Of a stretch of 13,919 nt of DNA, positions 13,768-13,919 are shown piece by piece; position 1 is the first letter of the stretch; every line of letters starts with the position of its first letter. Position numbers and translations under genes: made by a program. Below the pieces are notes generated by a model. The model had not been told where the DNA came from. It searched no databases and saw nothing but the letters and a program-made list of their open reading frames with translations. Source of the stretch: JAVMKJ01 sp031732855 (lineage in GTDB: Bacteria; Pseudomonadota; Gammaproteobacteria; Competibacterales; Competibacteraceae); contig JAVMKJ010000168.1 in the NCBI GenBank assembly GCA_031732855.1, positions 1-13,919 of the forward strand. The letters run 5' to 3'.

Positions 13768-13868
13768 GGCGTTTTTGTACAGCCTCTGGTGAGCTAAGTC
13801 GTTGAAAAAACGCCCTCACCCCCAACCCCTCTCCCGGAGGGAGAGGGGAGTTTTTGTACAGGTTCTAA
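13768..13868 (+). repeat. 100-base interspersed repeat, copy 2
   Basis: This is the same element and orientation as 6943-7042, with about 98 percent identity by eye. In this copy the 12-mer GTTTTTGTACAG is present perfectly at both ends (13771-13782 and 13850-13861), 79 bases apart. The core between them holds an A-run and the C-rich hairpin. Because both copies share these end words, the words belong to the element and are not a target duplication. Confidence 0.9.
13826..13855 (+). terminator. Hairpin plus T-run inside repeat copy 2
   Basis: CCCCTCTCCC (13826-13835), loop GGA, GGGAGAGGGG (13839-13848), AG, then five T (13851-13855). It lies about 60 bases after the stop codon of the six-helix protein gene and is the likely end of the DUF2254 transcript. 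Confidence 0.65.
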
Positions 13869-13900
13869 TACCGTTTCTCAATGGATTTTATGGTTCAGAA

Positions 13901-13919
13901 TCGTAGGGCGGGTTAGGGC
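13901..13919. repeat. Possible left arm of another interspersed repeat, cut by the window edge
   Basis: The window ends in TCGTAGGGCGGGTTAGGGC. GTAGGGCGGGTTA followed by an inverted TAACCCGCC arm is a common palindromic repeat in proteobacterial genomes. Only the left arm would be visible here, so the call cannot be confirmed. Confidence 0.25.

Noticed and set aside
6943..13868. Composite transposon bounded by the two 100-base repeats
   Set aside because: There is no transposase or integrase between them, and the repeats have no inverted termini. Target duplications outside the two copies are not seen.

Overview
The window is GC-rich, with tightly packed genes, clear Shine-Dalgarno sites (AGGAG, GAGGAG) and palindromic C/G-rich interspersed repeats of the REP kind. 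It has a FabI-type enoyl-ACP reductase, a CoA-disulfide-reductase/rhodanese fusion and DUF2254 and DUF4143 proteins. Together these suggest a proteobacterial chromosome, most likely gamma- or beta-proteobacterial. I cannot name the genus from sequence alone. I see no rRNA, tRNA, CRISPR array, integrase or transposase.

Layout, left to right. Positions 81-1200 hold two small exported proteins of unknown function, separated by a strong RNA-type hairpin. Positions 1381-2163 encode FabI, the last step of the fatty-acid elongation cycle, flanked by palindromes. Positions 2345-3926 hold two uncharacterised cytoplasmic proteins, one of them with a coiled coil. Positions 4305-6739 form the most interesting block: a CYTH-like domain fused to a Ppx/GppA phosphatase, followed on the same strand by a second, stand-alone CYTH-like protein. 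Both CYTH (triphosphate-tunnel) and Ppx/GppA domains act on polyphosphate or polyphosphorylated substrates, so this looks like a polyphosphate/(p)ppGpp handling cassette. Positions 6744-7042 are a non-coding stretch built of nested hairpins and three REP-like palindromes.

Positions 7058-10044 encode a multi-spanning membrane protein of unknown function and a CoA-disulfide/persulfide reductase with a C-terminal rhodanese domain, consistent with reduced-sulfur handling. Convergent to these, 11431-10193 (minus strand) encodes an AAA_14/DUF4143 ATPase. It has what looks like a leaderless promoter overlaid by two 13-bp direct repeats two helical turns apart. Next to its promoter lies what looks like a truncated gene remnant (about 11461-11610), suggesting that the ATPase gene arrived by insertion or that neighbouring DNA was deleted. 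Positions 11693-13765 encode a DUF2254 membrane protein and a six-helix membrane protein, probably co-transcribed.

A nearly identical repeat of about 100 bp, carrying its own hairpin plus T-run, occurs at 6943-7042 and 13768-13868 in the same orientation and brackets the right half of the window. No complete, clearly new defence or mobile system is visible. The best candidates for follow-up are the double-CYTH/Ppx cassette, the ATPase promoter architecture and the 100-bp repeat family.
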